A stretch of DNA of 41,001 nt. Origin: Dehalococcoidia bacterium. GTDB lineage: Bacteria > Chloroflexota > Dehalococcoidia > Tepidiformales > Tepidiformaceae. The DNA is taken from positions 1 to 41,001 of the forward strand of contig JADYYG010000061.1 in NCBI GenBank assembly GCA_020853755.1, read 5' to 3'. Shown here piece by piece: positions 33,533-41,001 of the stretch (the first letter of the stretch is position 1; each line of letters begins with the position of its first letter). Under the pieces are notes generated by a model that was given only the letters and a program-made list of their open reading frames with translations, had not been told where the DNA came from and ran no database searches. A program made the position numbers and the translations under genes.

Positions 33533-34318
33533 ATGGATAACCGTCCTGTGGGGATGTTCGACTCAGGCGTTGGCGGCCTGAGCGTCCTCCGGGCTTTCCA
33601 ATCGCTCGCACCGAACGAGCGGGTGCTTTACTTCGCAGACACCGCCTGGTTCCCGTACGGACCGCGACCAGCCGCCGAGGTGCGGAAGCGCTGCTTCGCC
33701 ATCACCCAGAGGCTGCTGGCGAGCGACGTCAAGATGATCGTGGTCGCCTGCAACACGGCCTCGGCCGCGGCGATTTCGGACCTCCGCGAGGCGTTTCCAG
33801 TGCCGTTCGTCGGCATGGTGCCTGGCGTGAAGCCGGCCGCCGTCCAATCGCGAACCGGGCGCGTCGTCATCCTTGCCACCGAGGGCACGCTCGATGGAGA
33901 CCTCTACGGCCGTGTGGTCGAGGACTTCGGCCGCAGTACAGTGATAGACGCGGTGCCGGGTACTGGCCTCGCAGAGCTTGTAGAGGCTGGCCGCACCGGC
34001 ACCCCCGATGGCACGGCGGCGGTCAAGGATGTCCTCAATCGGTCGATCGCGGCTGGCGCCGACACCGTGGTACTCGGGTGCACGCACTATCACTTCCTCA
34101 TCGGAGACATCCGGGCCGCCTTCCCGCAGCTCGCGATAGTCGACACGTCGGAAGCCGTGGCGCGCCGCGCAGTGCAGGTGCTCGATGATGGCGGCATGCG
34201 CGCCGATTCGGACAACCAGCAGCGACTCGACCTGATCGTCAGCGGCGATAGTGCGTCTTTTCGCGAGGCGATGGGCCGCCTTGGATTCCCGGCGACACCT
34301 CAGGAGGCTACGGCATGA
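33533..34318 (+). CDS. murI: Glutamate racemase
   Basis: 261 residues, full length. It supplies D-glutamate for peptidoglycan by cofactor-independent racemisation with two cysteines: C73 in ACNTASA and C183 in LGCTHYHF, His185 beside the second. The N-terminal MFDSGVGGLSVL substrate loop and ADTAWFPYG segment are intact. Its presence argues that the organism makes D-Glu and probably peptidoglycan, which is informative within Chloroflexota where some lineages lack it. Its stop overlaps the pyrF start (ATGA at 34315-34318). Confidence 0.96.
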   Translation: MDNRPVGMFDSGVGGLSVLRAFQSLAPNERVLYFADTAWFPYGPRPAAEVRKRCFAITQRLLASDVKMIVVACNTASAAAISDLREAFPVPFVGMVPGVKPAAVQSRTGRVVILATEGTLDGDLYGRVVEDFGRSTVIDAVPGTGLAELVEAGRTGTPDGTAAVKDVLNRSIAAGADTVVLGCTHYHFLIGDIRAAFPQLAIVDTSEAVARRAVQVLDDGGMRADSDNQQRLDLIVSGDSASFREAMGRLGFPATPQEATA

Positions 34319-35109
34319 CGTTTTTCGCAGAACTGGAACGGCGGAGCCGCGAAGTCGACTCGCTCGTGTGTGTTGGGCTGGACCCAGATTACAAGAAGAC
34401 GCCCGTCGATCAGATTGCGGCATTCAACAAGGCGATCATCGCCGCAACCGCGCCGTATGCCGCCTGCTATAAGCCGAACATCGCCTTCTACGAACAGCAC
34501 GGCCTGCCCGGGTTGCGGGCGCTCGAGGAGACGCTTGCTGCGATACCGGCGGACATCCCCGTCATCGGCGACGTGAAGCGCGGGGACATGGGCAACACGG
34601 CCGAGGCGTACGCTCGCGCGATGTTCGAGCAGTGGAAGTTCGGCGCCGTGACGGTCAACGGTTACCAGGGGCTGGACGCCGTGGCCCCGTTCCTGGCTTA
34701 CCAAGACCACGCCGTCTACGTGCTCTGCCGTACCTCCAACCCAAGTTCGCGCGAGTTCCAGGAACGGCGGCTCGAGAACGGAAAGATGCTCTACCAGGAG
34801 ATGGCCCTCACGGCGACCGGCTGGTCTGCGAACGTCGGTCTGGTGGTTGGCGCAACCGCGCCGAGCGAGCTACGTGACGTGCGGAGCCTTGTCCCGGCGG
34901 CGCCGTTGCTGGTTCCCGGTGTTGGAACCCAGGGCGGTAAGCCAGACGACGTGGTCCTCAACGCTGGATACGACTACGGGAAACTGGTGGTGAATGCCAG
35001 CCGGTCGATCATATACGCCTCGACTGGAGCGGACTTCGCCGAAGCGGCCGGGAAGGCCGCCCGAGATCTTCGCGACGAACTCCGGGCTGCCGCCGCGGCG
35101 CGAGCGTGA
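34315..35109 (+). CDS. pyrF: Orotidine 5'-phosphate decarboxylase, type 2
   Basis: 264 residues, of the longer type 2 form. VCVGLDPD near residue 18 and the catalytic IGDVKRGD (D86, K88, D91) are clear, with a C-terminal VPGVGTQGG phosphate loop. It makes UMP, the last step of de novo pyrimidine synthesis. It is far from the pyr operon and on the opposite strand; pyrE and pyrD were not found in the window. Translation is coupled to murI upstream (ATGA) and to the DUF951 gene downstream (GTGA). Confidence 0.96.
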   Translation: MTFFAELERRSREVDSLVCVGLDPDYKKTPVDQIAAFNKAIIAATAPYAACYKPNIAFYEQHGLPGLRALEETLAAIPADIPVIGDVKRGDMGNTAEAYARAMFEQWKFGAVTVNGYQGLDAVAPFLAYQDHAVYVLCRTSNPSSREFQERRLENGKMLYQEMALTATGWSANVGLVVGATAPSELRDVRSLVPAAPLLVPGVGTQGGKPDDVVLNAGYDYGKLVVNASRSIIYASTGADFAEAAGKAARDLRDELRAAAAARA

Positions 35110-35303
35110 ACCCGGCCTGGGAAGTCGCTGAGGGCTCGGTCTACCGCATGCGGCGGCAGCACCCCTGCGGCGGGTGGGAATGGCGCGTGCTTCGCACTGG
35201 CGCCGACATCGGGCTCGAGTGCACCACCTGCCAGCGGCGAGTCGAACTCGAGCGAAGGAAGTTCGAGTCCCGTGTCAAGGCGTTGGTTCGCAATGATCAA
35301 TAG
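35106..35303 (+). CDS. DUF951 family small protein
   Basis: 65 residues. The family pattern is obvious: GSVYRMRRQHPCGGWEWRVL, GADIGLEC, TTCQRRVELERRKFESRVK. One CG pair and one CxxC (C48, C51 region) may bind metal, and the basic tail suggests nucleic-acid contact. The function of DUF951 is not established. GTG at 35106 overlaps the pyrF stop (GTGA), and the end overlaps the start of the transporter gene. The family is common in Firmicutes and Chloroflexi. Confidence 0.9.
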   Translation: MNPAWEVAEGSVYRMRRQHPCGGWEWRVLRTGADIGLECTTCQRRVELERRKFESRVKALVRNDQ

Positions 35304-36612
35304 CGTGCGCCCGGCGGCCGATCTGCCGCTCTTGCAGCAGCGCCCCTTTCGCATGCTCAGCTACACGCGGTTCTTCTCGCGTGTAGCGCAGAACGCCATC
35401 AACTTCGGGCTCATCCTCCTCATTAACGGGGAGACCGGAAAAGCGTTCCTCAGTTCGCTGCTCGTGCTTGCGCTCGTCGTCCCGTCAACCGTGGCTGGCA
35501 TCGTCGCCGGCACTGCCGCGGATGTCCTGCCGAAGCGGTTGCTCGTGTTCACCGGAGACGTGATCCGCTCGGCGGTCTGCGTCTACTTCGTCATGAATGA
35601 AGGCGGCATTGCCTCGTACTACGCGCTTGCGGTTCTGATCGCTACGGCGACCCAGTTTGCCGCCAGCGCCGAGACAGCCATCCTCCCAGCGATCGTGGAC
35701 CGCAGCGCATATGTGCGGGCGAACGCCATCGGGTACGCCGTCGGCGGGGCCGCGCAGCTGGTCGGCCTGGGACTGCTGGCGCCTGTGGTGCTGCGCGTGG
35801 TCAATAGCCCGCGCACGCTCTTCGGGATCTGCGGGGCGCTTTTCGCCATCGCCGCCGTGCAGGCCATTTTCATCGGCAAGACAAGGGCAGAGCGGCGGCA
35901 GGAGATCGGCGGCGGAGAGATGTCGGGCCGGTGGTGGCTCGCCGGCTGGCGGGCGATGAAGGCGGACCGGCTCGTTATGCGCGCTGCTATCGAACTCACG
36001 CTCATCTCGACGGCGCTGATCATCATCAGCGGGCTCATCCCGAAGTTTATCGAGGACGAACTCGGCCTGCCGGTCGATGTGGGCGCGGTGATCCTGACGC
36101 CGGCCGCGCTCGGCGTCGTGCTTGGTCTCCGCATTGCCGGGTTCCTTGCCCACCGCGTGCCCCATGGCGTGCTCAGTACCTTCGGATTCCTCAGCTTCAC
36201 GGCGCTCCTCCTGATGCTCGCCTTCGTGAATAAGGAGGCGGACTTCCTCGGGGGCTACGGCTTCTTCTCGTGGCTCAACAGCGTCAGCATTGGCCGGTTC
36301 GATGGCGGCGGGGTCATCGCGATGATCGTTGTTGCGCCGCTGGGCTTCTCCTACGCCCTCGTTAACGTCGCAGCACACACGGTCATTGATGACCGCGTGC
36401 CGCTCCATCTTCGAGGCCGCGTCGGCGCTACCCAGGCTGCCATGTCCGCCCTGGCGTCGTCGCTGCCCGTGCTGGCTGCCGGGGCGCTCGGCGACACCAT
36501 TGGCGTACCCCCGGTGATCGCTATCGTCGGCGGAGCGATCGGACTCGTGGCGCTGATGAACCTTCGCCAACCCCGTGAAAGCGGCTTTTCGGAACCCCAG
36601 TACATCGGTTAG
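35293..36612 (+). CDS. Major facilitator superfamily transporter
   Basis: 439 residues with about 10-12 hydrophobic helices in two halves separated by a charged loop (GKTRAERRQEIGGGE, near 200-215). It resembles the enterobactin-exporter/MFS_3-like group of efflux proteins: an ADVLPKRLLVFTGD loop after helix 2 corresponds to the MFS motif A region. Substrate is unknown. The chosen ATG at 35293 overlaps the end of the DUF951 gene by 11 bases; an upstream GTG at 35272 is possible. The gene ends the murI-pyrF-DUF951 set. Confidence 0.88.
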   Translation: MINSVRPAADLPLLQQRPFRMLSYTRFFSRVAQNAINFGLILLINGETGKAFLSSLLVLALVVPSTVAGIVAGTAADVLPKRLLVFTGDVIRSAVCVYFVMNEGGIASYYALAVLIATATQFAASAETAILPAIVDRSAYVRANAIGYAVGGAAQLVGLGLLAPVVLRVVNSPRTLFGICGALFAIAAVQAIFIGKTRAERRQEIGGGEMSGRWWLAGWRAMKADRLVMRAAIELTLISTALIIISGLIPKFIEDELGLPVDVGAVILTPAALGVVLGLRIAGFLAHRVPHGVLSTFGFLSFTALLLMLAFVNKEADFLGGYGFFSWLNSVSIGRFDGGGVIAMIVVAPLGFSYALVNVAAHTVIDDRVPLHLRGRVGATQAAMSALASSLPVLAAGALGDTIGVPPVIAIVGGAIGLVALMNLRQPRESGFSEPQYIG

Positions 36613-36619
36613 TCATTCA

Positions 36620-36649
36620 TTGACTGCCTGATCCGGCCGAACCTATCAT
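36620..36649 (+). promoter_or_regulatory. Promoter of the bifunctional-nuclease-fold gene
   Basis: TTGACT (36620-36625) and TATCAT (36644-36649) with an 18-base spacer, a good housekeeping-type promoter. Transcription should begin near 36656, directly before a GC hairpin. Confidence 0.65.
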
Positions 36650-36658
36650 CGGACTTGC

Positions 36659-36675
36659 GGGGCCCGGATGGCCCC
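36659..36675 (+). promoter_or_regulatory. 5'-terminal mRNA hairpin next to the ribosome site
   Basis: GGGGCC, a five-base loop CGGAT, then GGCCCC: a strong six-pair hairpin immediately before the GGAGG ribosome site (36677-36681) of the following gene. Being at the expected 5' end of the transcript it could stabilise the mRNA or modulate initiation. Confidence 0.45.
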
Positions 36676-36689
36676 ATGGAGGCCAGGAC

Positions 36690-37232
36690 GTGAAAGAGCT
36701 GAGCATCGAGAGTATCCGGCTCAGCCTGATGAACTACCAGCGGGTCGTGATCCTTCGCGAGAAGGACAGCGACCGCTACCTCCCCATCTGGATTGGGCCG
36801 GCCGAAGCTGATGCCATTGCCGTCCGGCTCCAGGACGTGGCTGTGGCCCGGCCTCTCACCCATGACCTCCTCCGCAACCTGATCGAGGAACTCGGCGGGC
36901 GAGTCGCGTATATCGTCGTGAATGATCTTTCGAATGACACGTTCTATGCGCGGATCGTGCTCGATGTGAACGGCTCGACGATGGAGATCGATTCGCGTCC
37001 TTCTGACGCCATCGCCCTGGCTGTCCGCACGGAAGCGCCGATCTATGTTGAAGACTCGGTTTTGGACCGCGCAGGAGTGGTCCTGGAGGAAGATGGCGAG
37101 CGTGCTGAGGTGGGTACGGGCGCCGGCGAGCGCGCGAAACCGGTGGACCCGGCTGAGCTGGAGCGGCTCGGTGCATTCAAGGACTTTATCGAAGGTCTAG
37201 ACCTCGATGATTTCGATACGCGGAAGGGCTAA
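36690..37232 (+). CDS. Bifunctional nuclease (BFN/DUF151) domain protein
   Basis: 180 residues. The BFN domain (about 1-130) shows QRVVILREKDSDRYLPIWIG, EADAIAVRL, the RPLTHDLLRNLIEELGG helix and the IDSRPSDAIALAVRTEAPIYV strand-helix, the family's best conserved block. BFN proteins were described as having DNase and RNase activity in plants; bacterial roles remain unclear. An acidic, helical C-terminal tail of about 45 residues follows. GTG 36690 has GGAGG upstream at good spacing. The gene is directly upstream of the ATP synthase operon but separated by that operon's own promoter. Confidence 0.92.
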   Translation: MKELSIESIRLSLMNYQRVVILREKDSDRYLPIWIGPAEADAIAVRLQDVAVARPLTHDLLRNLIEELGGRVAYIVVNDLSNDTFYARIVLDVNGSTMEIDSRPSDAIALAVRTEAPIYVEDSVLDRAGVVLEEDGERAEVGTGAGERAKPVDPAELERLGAFKDFIEGLDLDDFDTRKG

Positions 37233-37283
37233 CCGAAGCGCATAGATCGGGGGGACGGGGGCTGGAAGTGGCCTAAATTGCGC

Positions 37284-37313
37284 TTGCGCATTCCGTCACA
37301 ATCCTCCTATGAT
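37284..37313 (+). promoter_or_regulatory. Promoter of the ATP synthase operon
   Basis: TTGCGC (37284-37289) and TATGAT (37308-37313) with an 18-base spacer. The ATG at 37309 lies inside this -10 box, which argues against its use as a start for the first gene. Confidence 0.55.
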
Positions 37314-37350
37314 GCGCAGGGTCTGGAGTCCGGACGCCGAGGAGGCGTGT

Positions 37351-37578
37351 GTGGGCAGTTGGATAGTCCCTTCTGCCTCGCTGTTCGGTGCTGGTTGGTT
37401 CTTCGCCACCGCACTCATCCTCGGGGTGGTCATTGGCCGGTGGGCCGATGGCAAAACCGGCCTTGAGCCCACATTCACTTTGATAGGAATCGTTGTGGGG
37501 CTGGCTGTTGCGGCGGTCGGCGGCTATCGGATGCTGCTGCCGTTCATCCGCAAGATCAGTTCCACCGACCCAGGATAG
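37351..37578 (+). CDS. AtpZ/AtpI-like small membrane protein of the ATP synthase operon
   Basis: 75 residues with two hydrophobic helices: about 9-25 (FGAGWFFATALILGVVIG) and 38-56 (FTLIGIVVGLAVAAVGG), joined by a GRWADGKTGLEPTF loop. This matches the ATPase_gene1/AtpZ group, proposed to assist c-ring assembly or Mg/Ca transport. GTG at 37351 is chosen because GGAGG (37341-37345) is five bases upstream. The upstream in-frame ATGs at 37309 and 37312 coincide with the operon's -10 box and have no ribosome site. atpB follows after six bases. Confidence 0.8.
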   Translation: MGSWIVPSASLFGAGWFFATALILGVVIGRWADGKTGLEPTFTLIGIVVGLAVAAVGGYRMLLPFIRKISSTDPG

Positions 37579-37584
37579 GGCCGA

Positions 37585-38880
37585 GTGAAAGCTGTAACCA
37601 TCGCCAGTGTGATTGTCGGGGTCCTCGCATTCCTGGCGGTCGGCCTGTTCATCGCCCAGGGGCCGCAACCCGAGATTATCGTCCCGGCCGAAAAGCTCAC
37701 GGCAATTGGCCCGCTCGAAATCTCGAACACGCTCCTGACGTCCTGGATCGTGATGGTGCTCATCATCGCGATCGCGTGGCTCTGCACCCGGTCGATGACC
37801 CTCATCCCGGGTGGCGCTCAGAACTTCCTCGAAGCCGTTATCTCGTTCCTCGTCGGACAGGTTGAAGAGATCGCAGGCGAGAAGAACGGCCGCAAGTTCT
37901 TCATGGTCATCGCCACCATCTTCCTCTGGGTCATTTTCAATAACTGGTTCGGGCTGTTCCCGTTCTTCAACGCCATCGGTAAGACAGAAGACGTGAACCA
38001 CCACATCCTCGAGACCATTGCCGAGCAGGCGCACGACGGTACGCCCTTCGAGAAGCGCGACAAGTTCGGCGCCTGGTTCATGGAGAACACCGGCGGCATC
38101 ACGATGGCGAAGCCACGGGCCAAGGCGGTCGAGTTCGAAGTGCAGGCCGGTGATACCGCCGAGGTTGCTGGCGACCGCTACGTGGTCTTCCTCGCCGAGA
38201 AGTTCACCGACTTCCGCGCGCATGCCGAAGACGAAGAAGCCGCGCCGACGAAGGAAGCTGTCGAAGGCGCGATGGCCGCACTCAATGCCGACCCCAAGGC
38301 GCCCAAGGTGCATATCGCGGCTGAAGGCGGCCATGGTGAAGCAGCCGAGGGCCACGAACCGGTCCCGAGCGCCACACTCGGAGCGATCGAGTCGGTCGAG
38401 TTCCCGGGCCGGAAGCTGGGGCTTGTTATCCCCTTCTTCCGCGGCACCTTCAGTGATGTGAACAACACGCTGGCGATGGGCATCGTCTCGTTCTTTGTGG
38501 TCGAGTTCTGGGGCTTCCAGGCGCTTGGGCTTGCCTACCTGGGCAAGTTCTTCGTGGCGCCGTGGAAGAGTCCGATCATGACCTTCGTCGGCTTCCTCGA
38601 ACTGCTTTCAGAGCTCATCCGCATCATCAGCTTCTGCTTCCGTCTCTTCGGAAACATCTTCGCTGGCGAAGTGCTCGTCTTGATGTTGACCTTCCTGATG
38701 CCGTTCCTGTTCGTAGACGTTATCTATGGGCTGGAGCTGTTCGTCGGGTTCATCCAGGCGGCAGTGTTCGCACTGCTGACCCTGGTCTTCGCAATCGGCG
38801 CAGTGGAACACCACGGCGACGATGACCACCACGAAGAGCACGGAGCGGAACACCCAACGGGGGCAGTCCAGGCCCATTGA
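37585..38880 (+). CDS. atpB: ATP synthase F0 subunit a with a large soluble insertion
   Basis: 431 residues, against about 240-280 in most bacteria. The proton-channel core is normal: NNWFGLFP (119-126), FSDVNNTLAMG (289-299), and the essential arginine R353 in CFRLFGNIFAGE. Between NNWFGLFP and the next helix lies an extra segment of about 150 residues (131-282), hydrophilic and rich in Glu, Ala and Lys, which likely protrudes from the membrane. The C-terminal tail is His/Asp-rich (EHHGDDDHHEEHG) and might bind metal. The GTG start has only a weak ribosome site. The subunit should be functional because all core residues persist. Confidence 0.93.
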   Translation: MKAVTIASVIVGVLAFLAVGLFIAQGPQPEIIVPAEKLTAIGPLEISNTLLTSWIVMVLIIAIAWLCTRSMTLIPGGAQNFLEAVISFLVGQVEEIAGEKNGRKFFMVIATIFLWVIFNNWFGLFPFFNAIGKTEDVNHHILETIAEQAHDGTPFEKRDKFGAWFMENTGGITMAKPRAKAVEFEVQAGDTAEVAGDRYVVFLAEKFTDFRAHAEDEEAAPTKEAVEGAMAALNADPKAPKVHIAAEGGHGEAAEGHEPVPSATLGAIESVEFPGRKLGLVIPFFRGTFSDVNNTLAMGIVSFFVVEFWGFQALGLAYLGKFFVAPWKSPIMTFVGFLELLSELIRIISFCFRLFGNIFAGEVLVLMLTFLMPFLFVDVIYGLELFVGFIQAAVFALLTLVFAIGAVEHHGDDDHHEEHGAEHPTGAVQAH

Positions 38881-38907
38881 GGCCTGTTCGCAATCGATTT
38901 CGAAAAC

Positions 38908-38924
38908 GCACCCCGGAAGGGTGC
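38908..38924 (+). promoter_or_regulatory. Intercistronic hairpin before the atpE ribosome site
   Basis: GCACCC, loop CGGAA, GGGTGC: a six-pair hairpin in the 62-base atpB-atpE gap, one base before ACGGAGG (38926-38932). It could stabilise the downstream message or favour high atpE translation, since subunit c is needed in many copies. There is no T-run, so it is not a terminator. Confidence 0.4.
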
Positions 38925-38942
38925 AACGGAGGCAACTGAGTC

Positions 38943-39209
38943 ATGGACCTTCTGAGCTTTCTGCCGTTCCTGGTCATCCTGGAGACCGACGGCGCCAAGG
39001 CAATCGGCGCTGCGATCGCGATGGCCGTCGGCGGCATCGGGCCGGCCCTCGCCATCGGCATGCTGGTGGGCAAGGCGATGGAAGCGCTCGGGCGCAACCC
39101 TGAAGCCCGCGCCGCTATCCAGACCAACATGATCCTCGGCGTCGCGTTCGCGGAAGCCATCGGCATCTATGCCCTGCTCTCCGCGCTCATCATCGCCTTC
39201 GTCATCTAG
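38943..39209 (+). CDS. atpE: ATP synthase F0 subunit c
   Basis: 88 residues forming a two-helix hairpin. Helix 1 contains the Gly-rich IGAAIAMAVGGIGPALAIGM; the polar loop is GRNPEA (50-55) and helix 2 carries the ion-binding Glu71 in FAEAIGIY. The residue after Glu71 is Ala rather than Ser or Thr, and helix 1 lacks the Gln used for sodium, so it is most likely proton-specific. ATG 38943 has a good GGAGG. Its product forms the rotor ring. Confidence 0.96.
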   Translation: MDLLSFLPFLVILETDGAKAIGAAIAMAVGGIGPALAIGMLVGKAMEALGRNPEARAAIQTNMILGVAFAEAIGIYALLSALIIAFVI

Positions 39210-39238
39210 TTCCCGGCCGCTGCCGGCAGAGGTTCCGC

Positions 39239-39748
39239 ATGGACAAAGCAGTCGAAGCACTGGGACTCAACCTGCCCCAGTTGATTGCGCAGGTGGTGAA
39301 CTTCTTCGTTCTCCTGATGATCCTCAGGCTGGTGGCCTATAAGCCCATCCTGAAGATGCTCGATGAACGGAAGCAGAAGATCGCCGAAGGCCTGAATGCG
39401 GCTGAGATCGCGCGCGCTGAAGCAGCATCGGCACAGGCCAACATCCAGGCCCAGCTCGATACCGCACGGCGTGAAGGCCAGGAGATCGTCGCGAATGCGC
39501 AAAACATCGCGACGCGCATCCAAGCCGACTCGCGCGAACAGTCCGCAAAGGACCGCGAGGCCTCGATCGAGCGCGCCCGCGCCGAGATCCAGCAGGAGCG
39601 CGACCGCGCAATTGCCGATCTTCGCGGCGAGTTCGCCGATATCACCGTGCGGGCAGCGGAAAAGGTTATCAACCAGTCTCTCGACCGGCAGGCGCACCAG
39701 CGCGTGATCGACGAGACGCTGGCCGAATCCAACTTCAGCGGGAATTGA
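39239..39748 (+). CDS. atpF: ATP synthase F0 subunit b
   Basis: 169 residues. One N-terminal membrane helix (about 13-33, LPQLIAQVVNFFVLLMILRL) is followed by a long charged coiled coil rich in Ala, Glu, Arg and Gln, with the typical YKPILKMLDERKQKI junction. It is the peripheral stalk linking F0 and F1. Its C terminus (FADITVRAAEKVINQSLD) is the conserved delta-contact segment. Lies 29 bases after atpE and 4 bases before atpH. Confidence 0.95.
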   Translation: MDKAVEALGLNLPQLIAQVVNFFVLLMILRLVAYKPILKMLDERKQKIAEGLNAAEIARAEAASAQANIQAQLDTARREGQEIVANAQNIATRIQADSREQSAKDREASIERARAEIQQERDRAIADLRGEFADITVRAAEKVINQSLDRQAHQRVIDETLAESNFSGN

Positions 39749-39752
39749 CGCG

Positions 39753-40286
39753 ATGGCAGACCCCCAGGCGGCCAAACGGTACGCGCAGGCGGCTTTCGGC
39801 ATCGCCAGCGACGCCAATGCCATCGCGCAGTGGCGGGCCGAACTCAACGATGTGGCCAGTGTCCTCGTTGACTCCGGCCTGGCGCCCGTGCTCGCCGATA
39901 CGAAGGTCCCGCTCGATAAGCGCCTGGCGCTCGTCGACCGCGCGCTCGACCTTTCGCCTTTGGCGATGAACTTCGCCCGGTTGCTGGTCTCGAAAGGCCG
40001 CTCCGGCGAAGCCCGTGCGGTGGCCCAGGCGTTCGAGCGCATGGCGGACGACCACGACGGCATTGCCCACGCGAGTGTGACGACCGCCGTCGAGCTTTCG
40101 CCCGCGGAACTGGACGCCATCGCCAACCGGCTGACCCAGTCCATGGGCCGCCAGGTACGCGCCCGCGCAGTGGTCGACCCCTCCATCATCGGAGGAGTCG
40201 TCGTTCGCGTTGGCGACAAGCTGGTGGATGGCAGCATCCGAACCCGACTGAAGCGGCTCCGCAAGGAGCTTGAGGGCGCCCGCTAA
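39753..40286 (+). CDS. atpH: ATP synthase F1 subunit delta
   Basis: 177 residues. The N-terminal helical bundle (AKRYAQAAFGIASD at the start) is followed by a C-terminal domain containing VTTAVELSPAELDAIANRL and the conserved DPSIIGGVVVRVGDKLVDGSIRTRLKRL. It joins the F1 head to the b stalk. ATG 39753 starts four bases after the atpF stop, so translation is probably coupled. Confidence 0.95.
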   Translation: MADPQAAKRYAQAAFGIASDANAIAQWRAELNDVASVLVDSGLAPVLADTKVPLDKRLALVDRALDLSPLAMNFARLLVSKGRSGEARAVAQAFERMADDHDGIAHASVTTAVELSPAELDAIANRLTQSMGRQVRARAVVDPSIIGGVVVRVGDKLVDGSIRTRLKRLRKELEGAR

Positions 40287-40321
40287 GCGGCGCTGCGAGT
40301 TGCAAGAAGAGGTAAGCCGGA

Positions 40322-41001
40322 ATGGCAGTACGCGCTGAAGAGATTGCATCGATCCTGCGGGAGCAGATCGAAGGATTCGGGAGCTCGGTCGAAGCGACCG
40401 ACGTCGGTTCGGTTATCGCCGCCGGCGACGGTGTTGCTCGTATCCACGGGCTCTCCGGCGCCATGCTTTCCGAGCTGCTGGAGTTCAGCAACGGTTCCAT
40501 GGGCATCGCGCTCAACCTTGAGGAGGAATCGGTCAGCGCCGTGGTGCTGGGCGAGTACCACGACATCAAGGAAGGCGACGAGGTTCGCTCCACCGGACGC
40601 ATCATCGAAGTGCCGGTTGGCGACGCCCTGATCGGTCGTGTGGTTGACCCGCTCGGCAACCCGCTGGACGGCAAGGGGCCGATCAATACCTCGAGCCGCC
40701 GTTCGATTGAGCGCATCGCCCCCGGTGTGACGCTTCGCAAGAGCGTGAACCAGCCGGTGCAGACGGGCATCAAGTCGATCGACGCGATGTTCCCGATCGG
40801 CCGTGGCCAGCGCCAACTCATCATCGGCGACCGCTCGACCGGCAAGACCGCCATCGCCCTCGACACCATCATCAACCAGAAGGGCGGCGACCTGGTCTGC
40901 ATCTACGTGGCCATCGGTCAGAAGGCCGCGAAGGTCGCCCAGGTCGTCGGCGTGCTCGAAGAGAACGGGGCGATGGATCACACCATCATCGTGGCCGCGA
41001 A
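40322..41001 (+). CDS. atpA: ATP synthase F1 subunit alpha (truncated by window end)
   Basis: The first about 226 residues are visible; the gene runs off the window. It has the beta-barrel N-terminal domain ([18 protein letters not shown]), the [15 protein letters not shown] segment, [18 protein letters not shown] and the P-loop GDRSTGKTA, which in alpha binds a non-catalytic nucleotide. An AAGAGG ribosome site lies before the ATG. The truncation is an effect of the window and not of the gene. Confidence 0.97.
   Translation, partial: MAVRAEEIASILREQIEGFGSSVEATDVGSVIAAGDGVARIHGLSGAMLSELLEFSNGSMGIALNLEEESVSAVVLGEYHDIKEGDEVRSTGRIIEVPVGDALIGRVVDPLGNPLDGKGPINTSSRRSIERIAPGVTLRKSVNQPVQTGIKSIDAMFPIGRGQRQLIIGDRSTGKTAIALDTIINQKGGDLVCIYVAIGQKAAKVAQVVGVLEENGAMDHTIIVAA

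Noticed and set aside
35485..36570. Long open frame (361 codons) on the minus strand opposite the MFS transporter gene.
   Set aside because: Composition is the antisense of a membrane protein (rich in Asp, Arg, His, Glu) with no motif; a typical shadow frame of GC-rich DNA.
37309..37350. Upstream ATG starts for the AtpZ/I-like gene, giving an 89-residue protein.
   Set aside because: The ATG lies inside a TATGAT -10 box and lacks a ribosome site, while GTG 37351 has GGAGG at good spacing.
37273..38355. Long open frame (360 codons) on the minus strand across the atpB region.
   Set aside because: It is antisense to the atpZ/I-like gene and most of atpB, and its product shows no family resemblance.

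Overview
The window is high-GC, almost fully coding bacterial DNA with short intergenic gaps and many 1-8 nt gene overlaps. Its content (DUF951 protein, type-2 OMP decarboxylase, a PyrR-controlled pyrimidine operon, MoxR/DUF58 genes, a bifunctional-nuclease-fold protein, F-type ATP synthase) best suits a Chloroflexota bacterium, perhaps near Dehalococcoidia/Tepidiformia. That placement is inference from protein resemblance only. No insertion sequence, prophage, integrase or CRISPR array was seen. No gene-free stretch exceeds about 300 bases; the first 110 bases before tRNA-Asn show no recognisable feature.

Layout. 111-1093: tRNA-Asn, a small zinc-ribbon gene and a phosphodiesterase. 1211-3781: an acyl-CoA module (Cys-less thiolase-fold protein, DUF35 partner, esterase). 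3785-5543 (minus): ASCH protein and acyl-CoA dehydrogenase. 5635-14734 (minus): the pyrimidine operon pyrR-pyrB-pyrC-carA-(GNAT)-(membrane protein)-carB-pyrK, with a recognisable PyrR-binding RNA element and a 20-residue leader peptide ahead of pyrR. 14826-19902: TetR regulator, degenerate J-domain protein, tandem dCTP deaminase, AarF/ABC1 kinase-like protein, a small hypothetical, cobalamin adenosyltransferase and a Cys-rich mini-protein. 19961-22428: a possible structured RNA and a large cytoplasmic six-hairpin-glycosidase-like protein.

22474-27107 is the most unusual part: a tightly overlapping cluster encoding a PqqD-like RiPP recognition domain, an HPr-kinase-like ATPase, three paralogous family-2 glycosyltransferases and a NTP_transf_5-type nucleotidyltransferase. 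Such kinase, nucleotidyltransferase and recognition-domain types are known as tailoring parts in lasso-peptide clusters, but no lasso protease, cyclase or precursor gene is present here.

27109-33472: tRNA-Leu, a Fur-family regulator, CheW, an MBL-fold hydrolase, the moxR-DUF58-DUF4129 set and a ComB-like phosphatase. 33533-36612: murI-pyrF-DUF951-MFS, all overlapping. 36690-41001: bifunctional-nuclease-fold protein, then the ATP synthase operon (atpZ/I-like, atpB, atpE, atpF, atpH, atpA cut by the window end). Subunit a carries a roughly 150-residue soluble insertion.

A recurrent signal is a TANNNT hexamer 6-8 nt before the start codon of nine genes on both strands, which suggests leaderless transcription. 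It helped choose several start codons. pyrD and pyrE were not seen in the window.
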